The position numbers and the translations under genes are program-made. Of a stretch of DNA of 53,516 nucleotides, positions 46,775 through 53,516 are shown one piece after another. Each line of letters begins with the position of its first letter. The first letter of the stretch is position 1. A model generated the notes under the pieces. The model was not told the origin of the DNA. It made no database searches and worked only from the letters and a program-made list of their open reading frames with translations. Source of the stretch: Candidatus Brocadia carolinensis (GTDB lineage Bacteria; Planctomycetota; Brocadiia; Brocadiales; Brocadiaceae). Where the stretch lies: the NCBI GenBank assembly GCA_002009475.1, contig AYTS01000020.1, positions 1 to 53,516 on the forward strand, read 5' to 3'.

Positions 46775-47749
46775 TTAAAACCCTACTTCCAGTAAATCCT
46801 GCACATCGATGATACCGATGGGTGTGTGAGAATCGTCAACTACGGGAACCTGATCAATTTTGTAATCTTTTAGCAGCTTGTATGCCTCAGCAACCAAACA
46901 GCGGGCATGAATGGTCTTCGGCGACCGTGTCATAACCTCCTTTGCGCTGTAATGTAAAAATGAGATGCCATTTTTCAAATGCCTTCTCAGGTCTCCGTCC
47001 GTAAAAAACCCCACGAGTTTATTTTGTTTGTTGACAATACTTACTGCGCCCGGTTTACCCGCGGTTTCCGTCATGATAGCAAGAACGTCCAGTAAAGGCG
47101 TATCTTCATCGGCGACAGGGTTCTCTTCTTTCTTGCGCATGACCATTTCTACGGTTAGCAATTTTCTGCCGAGCTCTCCCCCCGGATGATAAAAGGCATA
47201 ATCTTCTTTCCTGAGATTCCGCTTTTTAAATATGGTAAGGGCCAGGGCATCCCCAAGTGCGAGCATGGCAGTTGAACTTGCCGATGGGGCAAGGCCTAAA
47301 GGGCACGGTTCCTCAATCTTCCCAATGTCAAGAACCACGTCGCTGTGCCTGGCCAGAGAAGATTTATTATTTCCCGTAATGGCAAGCACTTTTGCCCCTA
47401 TCTGTTTCACAAAGGGCAAAAGGGTAACAACTTCCGTTTCGCCGCTATTCGAAAGCACCAAAACGACATCATCTGAAACAATACGTCCCAGGTCGCCATG
47501 TTTTGCCTCTGACGAGTGAACCCAGTAGGAAGGAGTCCCCGTGCTGGCAAGGGTCGCAGAGATTTTCTGCCCAATAATTCCAGCCTTTCCGATACCCGTA
47601 ACTACCACCCGTCCCTTGCAGTAAAAGATTAAATCGATTGCCTCCTGAAAAGTAAAATCGAGACGGTTGACCAGGTTTTTAATTGCTTCCGCCTCAAGCA
47701 GGAGCACATCCTTTGCGAAATCAATATCGGATACAAGATATTCTTTCAT
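46775..47749 (-). CDS. kdsD: Arabinose-5-phosphate isomerase KdsD
   Basis: A 324-residue protein with an N-terminal SIS domain (VVVTGIGKAGIIGQKISATL, ASTGTPSYWVHSSEAKHGDL, VLVLSNSGETEVV) and two C-terminal CBS motifs (VGFFTDGDLRRHL and PVVDDSHTPIGIIDVQDLLE). This is the KdsD/KpsF architecture, which makes arabinose-5-phosphate for KDO. With kdsC it forms the start of the LPS gene group. Confidence 0.94.
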   Translation of the reverse strand: MKEYLVSDIDFAKDVLLLEAEAIKNLVNRLDFTFQEAIDLIFYCKGRVVVTGIGKAGIIGQKISATLASTGTPSYWVHSSEAKHGDLGRIVSDDVVLVLSNSGETEVVTLLPFVKQIGAKVLAITGNNKSSLARHSDVVLDIGKIEEPCPLGLAPSASSTAMLALGDALALTIFKKRNLRKEDYAFYHPGGELGRKLLTVEMVMRKKEENPVADEDTPLLDVLAIMTETAGKPGAVSIVNKQNKLVGFFTDGDLRRHLKNGISFLHYSAKEVMTRSPKTIHARCLVAEAYKLLKDYKIDQVPVVDDSHTPIGIIDVQDLLEVGF

Positions 47750-47902
47750 CGGGGTTTCTTCATTCTATAAAGTCGTGTATTGCTGAAATGGAATCGATGA
47801 TTTTTTTACACGTGGCCAGACTGATTATAGTGGTCATCCCTGCAACATTCAAGAGAAAAGAATGACGGTATCAGGGAAGAAGGTGAATTCTATGTTCTGC
47901 GC

Positions 47903-47931
47903 TTGACAACGTATTTCCAATGTGTTAGGAT
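47903..47931 (+). promoter_or_regulatory. Sigma-70 promoter of the M50-scpA-yidC-mnmE run
   Basis: TTGACA (47903-47908), 17-bp spacer, TAGGAT (47926-47931). It lies about 55 bp before the GTG start of the M50 protease gene, the first of five same-direction genes. Confidence 0.7.
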
Positions 47932-47984
47932 GTTTTGCACGTGTAGCTCTTACCGCTTCAATTAAGGGAGAACGTGCATAATCG

Positions 47985-48614
47985 GTGGATTTCAATAATT
48001 TACTCATCTCAATTCCCGCAATACTTTATGCGCTTACCATTCATGAGTTTTTTCATGGCTGGACGGCAAATAAGTTTGGGGATCCCACAGCAAGGCTGCA
48101 GGGCAGGCTGACGCTTAATCCCCTTGCCCATATTGACATTCTTGGTGCATTATGTTTTGTTTTTGCAAATTTTGGGTGGGGCAAACCTGTACCCATCAAT
48201 CCTTACAACTTTAAAAATCCCCGCAGGGATAATGTAATTGTATCCTTTGCCGGGCCTGCTTCCAATTTTGTTTCTGCCTTTTTATTTGGGGTGACCTTTC
48301 AACTCCTGCGCAATGCGACGTTCATACCGCTGAACGTATCTACCAATTTGTTTAATTTGCTCCTGTCGGGAATTATGATGAATCTCTCGCTGGCAATTTT
48401 TAACATGATTCCTTTATTTCCTCTGGACGGTTCACACATCCTGGAGGGTTTGTTGCCCTCCGCGATGGCGCGGAAATATAAGGAGATTGAACGGTACAGT
48501 CCCTTTATCCTGCTGGGACTAATCATTATGGGAAATTATGGGGGCATCTCAATCTTCAGCATGGTACTCGGTCCGCCGATACACTTTTTTCTCAGATTGT
48601 TTACCGGTTTATAG
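47985..48614 (+). CDS. Site-2-protease-family (M50) membrane metalloprotease
   Basis: A 209-residue polytopic membrane protein with the zinc motif HEFFHGW in an early helix and the second-site motif NPLAHIDILG, plus FAGPASNFVSAF and IFNMIPLFPLDGSHIL. This is the short YwhC/rseP-core type without a PDZ domain. Start is GTG 47985 (MDFNNLLISIPAILYALTIHE). Its substrate is unknown; in this position it often precedes scpA, as here (52 bp). Confidence 0.9.
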   Translation: MDFNNLLISIPAILYALTIHEFFHGWTANKFGDPTARLQGRLTLNPLAHIDILGALCFVFANFGWGKPVPINPYNFKNPRRDNVIVSFAGPASNFVSAFLFGVTFQLLRNATFIPLNVSTNLFNLLLSGIMMNLSLAIFNMIPLFPLDGSHILEGLLPSAMARKYKEIERYSPFILLGLIIMGNYGGISIFSMVLGPPIHFFLRLFTGL

Positions 48615-48666
48615 CCGCAACAGGCGCTAAATTTTCTCATCGCCATTTTTCTGCAGGGCATAAGAA

Positions 48667-49398
48667 ATGACAAATGAATATAAAGTAGACCTGGATATCT
48701 ACAACGGCCCCCTTGATTTACTCCTGTATTTAATCAAAAGGGAGGAAGTTAATATCTGCGACATCCCCATTGCGCGGATTACCGATCAGTACTTGAAATA
48801 TGTAGAAGCTCTACAGGCGTTGGACATGAATATTGTCGGCGACTTTTTAGTAATGGCGGCAACACTTATGTATGTAAAATCGTATATGCTTCTTCCCCGC
48901 ACCGAGATGAAAGAAGATGAAGAGGAAGTGGAAGATCCCCGGTCATCTCTGGTGAAGCAATTGCTGGAATATAAACGATATAAGGAGCGCACGTTTGTCC
49001 TGGCCGACCGGGCTGCTGTGTGGGAAAGGAAATGTTCACGAATACCCGGTGAACTCCTCATCGAAACACCAGAAGAAAATCATGTGCAACTGCCGCTTGA
49101 AGGTGTTAGCGTGTGGGAACTGTTGCAAAGGTTTTCCCTGCTTATGAAGCAGATATCTCTTGATGTATCCACCAAAGTAACGTACGATGACACACCCATA
49201 CAGGAATATATGAATAATGTCCTCGAAAAGGTGCATCTCCATACATCGATATCGTTTGCAGATCTTTTTGCGGGAATACGCGAAAGGAAACGGATTATCG
49301 GGTTCTTTTTAGCCTTGCTGGAGCTGGTTCGACTAAACAGGGTAAAGATTGAACAGGCGGTAACCTACGCAGATATTCATATCTCCCTCTTTTCCTAG
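48667..49398 (+). CDS. scpA: Segregation and condensation protein A
   Basis: A 243-residue kleisin of the SMC condensin. The N-terminus YKVDLDIYNGPLDLLLYLIK then REEVNICDIPIARITDQYL is the ScpA signature; the middle is acidic (EDEEEVEDPR), and the C-terminal winged helix begins near RKRIIGFFLALLELVRLNRV. scpB is not within the next genes, so it must be elsewhere. It is in the run M50-scpA-trm112-yidC-mnmE. Confidence 0.94.
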   Translation: MTNEYKVDLDIYNGPLDLLLYLIKREEVNICDIPIARITDQYLKYVEALQALDMNIVGDFLVMAATLMYVKSYMLLPRTEMKEDEEEVEDPRSSLVKQLLEYKRYKERTFVLADRAAVWERKCSRIPGELLIETPEENHVQLPLEGVSVWELLQRFSLLMKQISLDVSTKVTYDDTPIQEYMNNVLEKVHLHTSISFADLFAGIRERKRIIGFFLALLELVRLNRVKIEQAVTYADIHISLFS

Positions 49399-49538
49399 AC
49401 GTCATCTTGTGAACGAAATAATCAAAGAATTTCTGTCTGAACACGAATCGCGGTTTTCTGAGGCGTAGTTTTAAATTGAAATTCTGGAGATAGTTTGTTA
49501 GCATGCTATGCTTATGATAATTCATTGAGGGTTGACCC

Positions 49539-49721
49539 ATGGTTGCGAAAGAATTACTGGATATCCTTGTCTGTCCGCTTTGTAAGGCTGATATCCGTTT
49601 AGAATGTGATAGAATTGTCTGTATCGAGTGCGGACGGCGATATCCGATAAGAGACGATATTCCTGTTATGCTTATTGATGAGGCTGAATTGCCGGAGGAA
49701 CCAAAAAAGATTCATGGATAA
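49539..49721 (+). CDS. Trm112-family zinc protein (YcaR type)
   Basis: A 60-residue zinc ribbon: ELLDILVCPLCKADIRLECD and CIECGRRYPIRDDIPVMLID, the Trm112p/YcaR pattern with CPxC and CxxC. GAGGG precedes the ATG. Its last codons overlap the start of yidC (ATG 49714), so translation may be coupled. Trm112 proteins activate methyltransferases in eukaryotes and archaea; the bacterial role is uncertain. Confidence 0.88.
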   Translation: MVAKELLDILVCPLCKADIRLECDRIVCIECGRRYPIRDDIPVMLIDEAELPEEPKKIHG

Positions 49722-51399
49722 AAAGGCGCTTATTGCTGTGATTGTGTGCGGGATAATTATGATATTGTATTACCCATTCATATTACCCCTTATGACGAAA
49801 AAAGCCAAAGTTACCGAAGAAATAGCGGAAGAAGTTGTTCCGCAAAAAATCCAGGAGATAAAAACAGCCGAACCCCCACGGCCTTTGCCGGTACAGGAAC
49901 TTCAACCCCAGACGGCAATTCCGGCACAGGAAGTTGTTCTTGAAAATGAATTTGTAAAGACGGTATGGACGAATGAAGGTGCGGCGCTTAAGACGATTCA
50001 GCTCAAACATTTCAAAGATCCAGAGGCAAAAAACGTTCTTAATTTATTAAAGACCGATGTAGCCACGGAATATCATCCTCTTGTCATCGATGCCATCCTT
50101 CAACAGACGAACTTTCACCGGCAGCGATACCACATTGCTGAACACCGTGCAGACAAGATCGTGTTTACCGTCAGTCTGGGAGACGGGATTAATCTTGTAA
50201 AAACGGTTGCTATGTCTCCCGGCAAATATCATGTCAGTATGGATATTGCTATAGAAAATACCACCAACGCAGAAACTTCTGCCTCTTACACCATTATCGC
50301 GTCTTCACTGATTACCCTTGAAGGAGAACCTTCTGCTGACATAGCTGCTGTGGCAGGGGTAGATATGGGAAATAAAAGGACAAAACTCATAAGGATGGCG
50401 CCAAAAGAATTACCTTCGAAAAATGAATCGATGGGTATTGTCTGGGCAGGGTCAACGAATAAGTACTTCTCCACGATCCTGAAACCCGCTACCAACGACT
50501 TGATTGCAAGTGTCAATGCGCAGCCATTAAATGCAGAGGGAATGCCCACGAATGAAAAGACAGGGCTTGCTGACTTTCTGGTCACCGTGCAGACAAACAA
50601 ATTCCGGATTCAACCACATGAGACAATCAGGCACAGCTATGTCTATTTTGTGGGGCCGAAAAAAGAGGAAATTCTGGGACAATATGAGACGTTAGATATC
50701 CTTTTAAGCTACGGCTGGTTTACGGCAATAAGCAAAGTGTTGTTAACATTTTTAAATGCCGTCTACCATGTCGTTCCCAACTATGGCATCTCTATCATTC
50801 TGTTAACCATCATAATCAAGGCCATCCTTTTCCCTCTTACCAGGAAAAGCCAGGTCTCGATGTTTCGAATGCAGCAACTGCAGCCCATGATTAATCAACT
50901 CAAGGAAAAGTACAAGCATGATAAACAGAAGATGGGAAAGGAGCAGATGTTGTTATTCAAAAAATACGGGGTGAATCCTATGAGTGGGTGCTTACCAATG
51001 CTTTTGCAACTCCCCGTCTTTTTTGCGCTCTTTCGCACCTTGCAGCTTTCTTTCGAAATGAGACAGGCGCCCTTCATGTTTTGGATCAGTGACCTTTCAA
51101 GGCCTGATACCTTGTTATACCTCCCCTTTAGTATCCCTTTCATCGGAAACGCCCTCAATATTCTGCCGTTAATTATGACCGGAGCTTCCTTTGCACAGAT
51201 GAAGGTTACCCCCAAGGCACCGGCGGCAGACCCTCAGGCGCAGGCGCAGCAGAAGATGATGTCGTTTATGCCGATTATGTTCGCCTTCATTCTCTATCAT
51301 ATGCCCTCCGGACTTACGGTTTACTGGACAACAAGCACCATATTCAGTATCATTGAGGGTATCGTGATTCGAAAGACCATTAAAAAAATAAGAACCTAA
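49714..51399 (+). CDS. yidC: Membrane protein insertase YidC
   Basis: YidC inserts and folds inner-membrane proteins. The 561-residue product has the Gram-negative form: an N-terminal helix (ALIAVIVCGIIMILYYPFIL), a proline-rich periplasmic linker, a large beta-sandwich domain (about 80-345), and the conserved core (ILLTIIIKAILFPLTRKSQV, SMFRMQQLQPMINQLKEKYK, GCLPMLLQLPVFFALFRTL, MPSGLTVYWTTSTIFSIIEG). ATG 49714 is preferred; it overlaps the Trm112-like gene by eight bases. The next gene is mnmE, the usual yidC-mnmE neighbourhood. Confidence 0.96.
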   Translation: MDKKALIAVIVCGIIMILYYPFILPLMTKKAKVTEEIAEEVVPQKIQEIKTAEPPRPLPVQELQPQTAIPAQEVVLENEFVKTVWTNEGAALKTIQLKHFKDPEAKNVLNLLKTDVATEYHPLVIDAILQQTNFHRQRYHIAEHRADKIVFTVSLGDGINLVKTVAMSPGKYHVSMDIAIENTTNAETSASYTIIASSLITLEGEPSADIAAVAGVDMGNKRTKLIRMAPKELPSKNESMGIVWAGSTNKYFSTILKPATNDLIASVNAQPLNAEGMPTNEKTGLADFLVTVQTNKFRIQPHETIRHSYVYFVGPKKEEILGQYETLDILLSYGWFTAISKVLLTFLNAVYHVVPNYGISIILLTIIIKAILFPLTRKSQVSMFRMQQLQPMINQLKEKYKHDKQKMGKEQMLLFKKYGVNPMSGCLPMLLQLPVFFALFRTLQLSFEMRQAPFMFWISDLSRPDTLLYLPFSIPFIGNALNILPLIMTGASFAQMKVTPKAPAADPQAQAQQKMMSFMPIMFAFILYHMPSGLTVYWTTSTIFSIIEGIVIRKTIKKIRT

Positions 51400-51419
51400 T
51401 ACCTCGCTCTTCTTCTTTT

Positions 51420-52826
51420 ATGTACCCCGGAATACAGGATACGATCGTTGCAGTGTCTACGCCATCGGGGAGATCATTTCATGCAATCATCAGGGTTAGC
51501 GGACCTGAAGCTGTTCCATATGTAAAAAGCCTTTTTGTTCCAACCACGAACATCAATTTAGAAGGTGTTCCGTCCTATAGCTCAATAAAGGGATATATTC
51601 ATTCTTTAAGGGAAGGCGTTAACATTCCCGTGCTTTTGTATCTTATGAAAAACCCCTTTTCTTACACAAGGGAGGACGTGGTAGAAATTCATACCATGGG
51701 CTCTCTGCCGCTTCTGGAAATGCTTTTAGACGTCCTTCTCCCAGAAAAAATTGAAGCACAAAAGCGCATCCGGCTTTCACAGCCAGGGGAATTTACCAAA
51801 CGCGCCTTTTTACACGGCCGGATCGACCTTACCCAGGCCGAGGCTACTATGCGCATCATTCGGGCGCATACAGACCTTGAACTTACCGCAGCGATTGCGC
51901 AATTAACAGGAAAGGTTTCACGACAGATCAGTCAGATGCAGAATAAAGCAGTTTCTCTTTGTGCTCAAATCGAGGCAGCTATCGATTTTTCAGATCAGGA
52001 TATAGAACTGATAACAACAGCTGAAATTACCCGTGAGCTGAATGAACTGAGAACTGCTATCTCCCGCCTTTTACATCAGACGGAAACCGGCAAGGTTTCT
52101 CCGGAAGGGATTCATACCGTCTTCTATGGTAAGCCCAACGTGGGGAAATCGAGCCTGATTAACGCCTTATTGGGAAGGAAGAGGTCGATCGTTAGCGAGA
52201 TACCGGGAACGACACGGGATGTGGTCGCCAGTAGGTTGGATATGGGTGGCATTCATTTTATCCTGACGGATACAGCAGGGGTGGAAGATACGCAAAAAAA
52301 TAGGATCACGGGAGCAATGGAAAAGGTGCAATCTGTCTTGAAAAGCGCGCAGATCGTTTTGCTCGTTTTTGATGGCAGTATCGATCTGAGTGAGCAATTC
52401 AAGGACATAAAAGTAGGCAATGTGACCGCCACTACGATAGTTATAGTCAACAAATCTGATCTTAAAAAAAACAATGTCTATTACGGTTTCCCACCGGAGC
52501 TTACACGGTATCCCGTTGTACATACCTCTGCGCAAACCGGAGACGGCTTGGAAAGATTGAAAGACCTTTTGTTAGAGACCGTCCTGGGTGGCAGGATTGA
52601 AACATTAACCGTGCCTTGCCTCATGAACGTACGCCAGAGAGATGCACTGCAACGATCCCTTCAATTGGTTCAATGTGCCGTGGAATCGGCGCAACGGAAT
52701 GAAAGTCATGAATTCATTGCATTAGACGTGCGTGCAGCAGTAGATGCTATGGGTGAGGTTTTGGGATCGGTTACGACAGAAGACATTTTATCAAAGATAT
52801 TTTCTGAATTTTGTATCGGGAAATAG
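51420..52826 (+). CDS. mnmE: tRNA modification GTPase MnmE (TrmE)
   Basis: A 468-residue GTPase that with MnmG installs the carboxymethylaminomethyl group at wobble uridine 34. It has the folate-binding N-terminal domain (TIVAVSTPSGRSFHAIIRVS, GEFTKRAFLHGRIDLTQAEA), G-domain motifs GKPNVGKS, IPGTTRDV, DTAG and NKSD, and the C-terminal CIGK. It follows yidC by 20 bp. The frame is intact despite an A8 run at 52464-52471, a useful contrast to the broken runs elsewhere. It is the last gene of the run. Confidence 0.97.
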   Translation: MYPGIQDTIVAVSTPSGRSFHAIIRVSGPEAVPYVKSLFVPTTNINLEGVPSYSSIKGYIHSLREGVNIPVLLYLMKNPFSYTREDVVEIHTMGSLPLLEMLLDVLLPEKIEAQKRIRLSQPGEFTKRAFLHGRIDLTQAEATMRIIRAHTDLELTAAIAQLTGKVSRQISQMQNKAVSLCAQIEAAIDFSDQDIELITTAEITRELNELRTAISRLLHQTETGKVSPEGIHTVFYGKPNVGKSSLINALLGRKRSIVSEIPGTTRDVVASRLDMGGIHFILTDTAGVEDTQKNRITGAMEKVQSVLKSAQIVLLVFDGSIDLSEQFKDIKVGNVTATTIVIVNKSDLKKNNVYYGFPPELTRYPVVHTSAQTGDGLERLKDLLLETVLGGRIETLTVPCLMNVRQRDALQRSLQLVQCAVESAQRNESHEFIALDVRAAVDAMGEVLGSVTTEDILSKIFSEFCIGK

Positions 52827-53008
52827 GAGCTTGATTCCTAAATGCTTGCGACTTAGGTAGAGCTCTATGCCGTATTATGAGTTGTACCCTTTTTGCCAGT
52901 AAATCCAGGCATTTCAACCAACCGCACCTCTCTCGGTAAAAAATCATGTTTGGACAAGGACTCGTATATCGTTTCTTTTAAGCATTGACATTTCCACGCA
53001 TGGCAGCC

Positions 53009-53060
53009 GCAGGCTTTAGCCTGCATAAAATCAATGGAATAACGCAACCGTTAAGTTGCG
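53009..53060. repeat. Two short hairpin repeats (REP-like)
   Basis: GCAGGCT-TT-AGCCTGC at 53009-53024 and CGCAAC-CGTTAA-GTTGCG at 53043-53060, 18 bp apart. Both are perfect, small and extragenic, like REP palindromes. Confidence 0.6.
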
Positions 53061-53204
53061 ATTACCTGCAAACATTTTATTGAAACATACTCTGGAAATG
53101 GACAAGATGAAAGTAATCCCTCAGAATCAGAAGATGCAGGGCAATTTGGGTTTTTAAGCCGCCTTTTCTTTGATCGCACGGCTATTCATTTTAAATCTTC
53201 TATC

Positions 53205-53260
53205 AAAAGTGTGACATGTCACACTTTTGTGACGCTACACAAGTGTGACATGTCACACTT
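53205..53260. repeat. Two long palindromes sharing GTGTGACATGTCACAC
   Basis: A perfect 24-bp palindrome at 53205-53228 and a perfect 20-bp one at 53241-53260 (AAGTGTGACATGTCACACTT), the latter followed by eight T's. They share their core with the cluster at 28900-28951. The second hairpin plus T-run could terminate transcription, but the exact twofold symmetry also fits a regulator-binding site. Confidence 0.7.
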
Positions 53261-53457
53261 TTTTTTAGTTGTCTTAAAAACGCACCCGTTGTTCACCTCT
53301 GTTTCCATGTGTTCATAAGTAATTGAAATTTAACCGAACTTACGCAAAAAGTGTAGCCGAAGCGGTACTTTTGCATAGTGAGCAAGTCGTAAGTGGTAGA
53401 ATAATACGGGTCGAGAATTTTTGCCGGCGATGTAGTGTATGAATAGTGAGGATTGTG

Positions 53458-53485
53458 TTGACATTTTCGTCTTCTCTGGTATAAT
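53458..53485 (+). promoter_or_regulatory. Strong consensus sigma-70 promoter reading out of the window
   Basis: TTGACA (53458-53463), a 16-bp spacer and TATAAT (53480-53485): both hexamers are perfect. No gene follows within the 31 bp that remain, so its target lies beyond the right edge. Confidence 0.7.
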
Positions 53486-53516
53486 CATGGTATGTATATC
53501 AGAGATGCATAAAAAA

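Larger units (their letters stand above)
52827..53516. other. Repeat-rich region at the window's right end
   Basis: About 690 bp without a convincing gene. A 60-codon open frame on the minus strand (52865-53047) lacks family resemblance and crosses a hairpin repeat. The region holds two small hairpins, two long palindromes and an outward promoter, listed separately, and may be the edge of a mobile element or a regulatory region of the next gene. Confidence 0.5.

Noticed and set aside
52865..53047. 60-codon minus-strand frame with several cysteines
   Set aside because: It runs through a hairpin repeat, has no ribosome site, and I see no family; left as intergenic.

Overview
This window looks like chromosomal DNA of a Gram-negative planctomycete close to the anammox genus Candidatus Kuenenia/Brocadia. 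The evidence is modest GC, flagellar genes beside lipopolysaccharide genes (kdsC, kdsD, a large LptC/OstA-like protein), a fused ammonium-transporter/histidine-kinase of the Ks-Amt5 type, pyruvate carboxylase, and many planctomycete-like small zinc-ribbon proteins. The organism call is an inference from gene content; no marker gene was compared.

Layout. 1-8.9 kb (minus strand): flagellar cluster, read right to left as a secreted TPR protein, a histidine kinase, an NtrC-type activator, flgB, flgC, fliE, then fliF, with a decayed insertion sequence between fliE and fliF. Three -24/-12 (sigma-54) promoter-like sites fit the activator's presence. 9.5-16.3 kb (minus): E1alpha, E1beta, E2 and LipB of a 2-oxoacid dehydrogenase complex, with a ferritin-like protein, a MidA-type methyltransferase and an NAD-dependent epimerase upstream. 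16.4-18.0 kb: tRNA-Glu, a three-repeat zinc-ribbon protein, tRNA-Pro, and a promoter/cyclic-di-GMP-I riboswitch/terminator leading into a second zinc-ribbon protein. 18.1-20.6 kb: macro-domain protein, GAF-PAS histidine kinase and receiver protein. 20.8-24.9 kb (plus): nitroreductase and pyruvate carboxylase. 25-28.6 kb (minus): a membrane PilZ protein followed 31 bp later by the Amt-histidine kinase. 29-35 kb (minus): secreted protein, PDZ/TPR lipoprotein, PGPGW protein, U32 protein, RuvX, and a YggT-HAD-polyprenol-kinase fusion. 35.3-38 kb: hexulose-phosphate isomerase, a small membrane protein, a transposase remnant and a polyferredoxin. 38.1-47.7 kb (minus): kdsD, kdsC, an inserted island (two toxin-antitoxin modules, truncated nifS, dispersed repeats), LptC-like protein, pseudo-GDPD/HEAT protein and CobA-HemD. 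48-52.8 kb (plus): M50 protease, scpA, trm112-like, yidC and mnmE in one direction behind a good sigma-70 promoter. The last 700 bp hold palindromic repeats and a strong outward promoter.

Two themes stand out. First, cyclic-di-GMP signalling: a GEMM-I riboswitch, a PilZ protein encoded with an ammonium-sensing kinase, and flagellar regulation all occur here. Second, at least ten genes, several of them housekeeping genes, carry single-base frame breaks, nearly all at homopolymer runs. Every coding A/T run of nine or more that I noticed is broken by +1. Restoring each frame gives proteins of normal length, so the most likely explanation is sequencing/assembly error, with transcriptional slippage as an alternative. 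I annotate these as single genes and give the break point.
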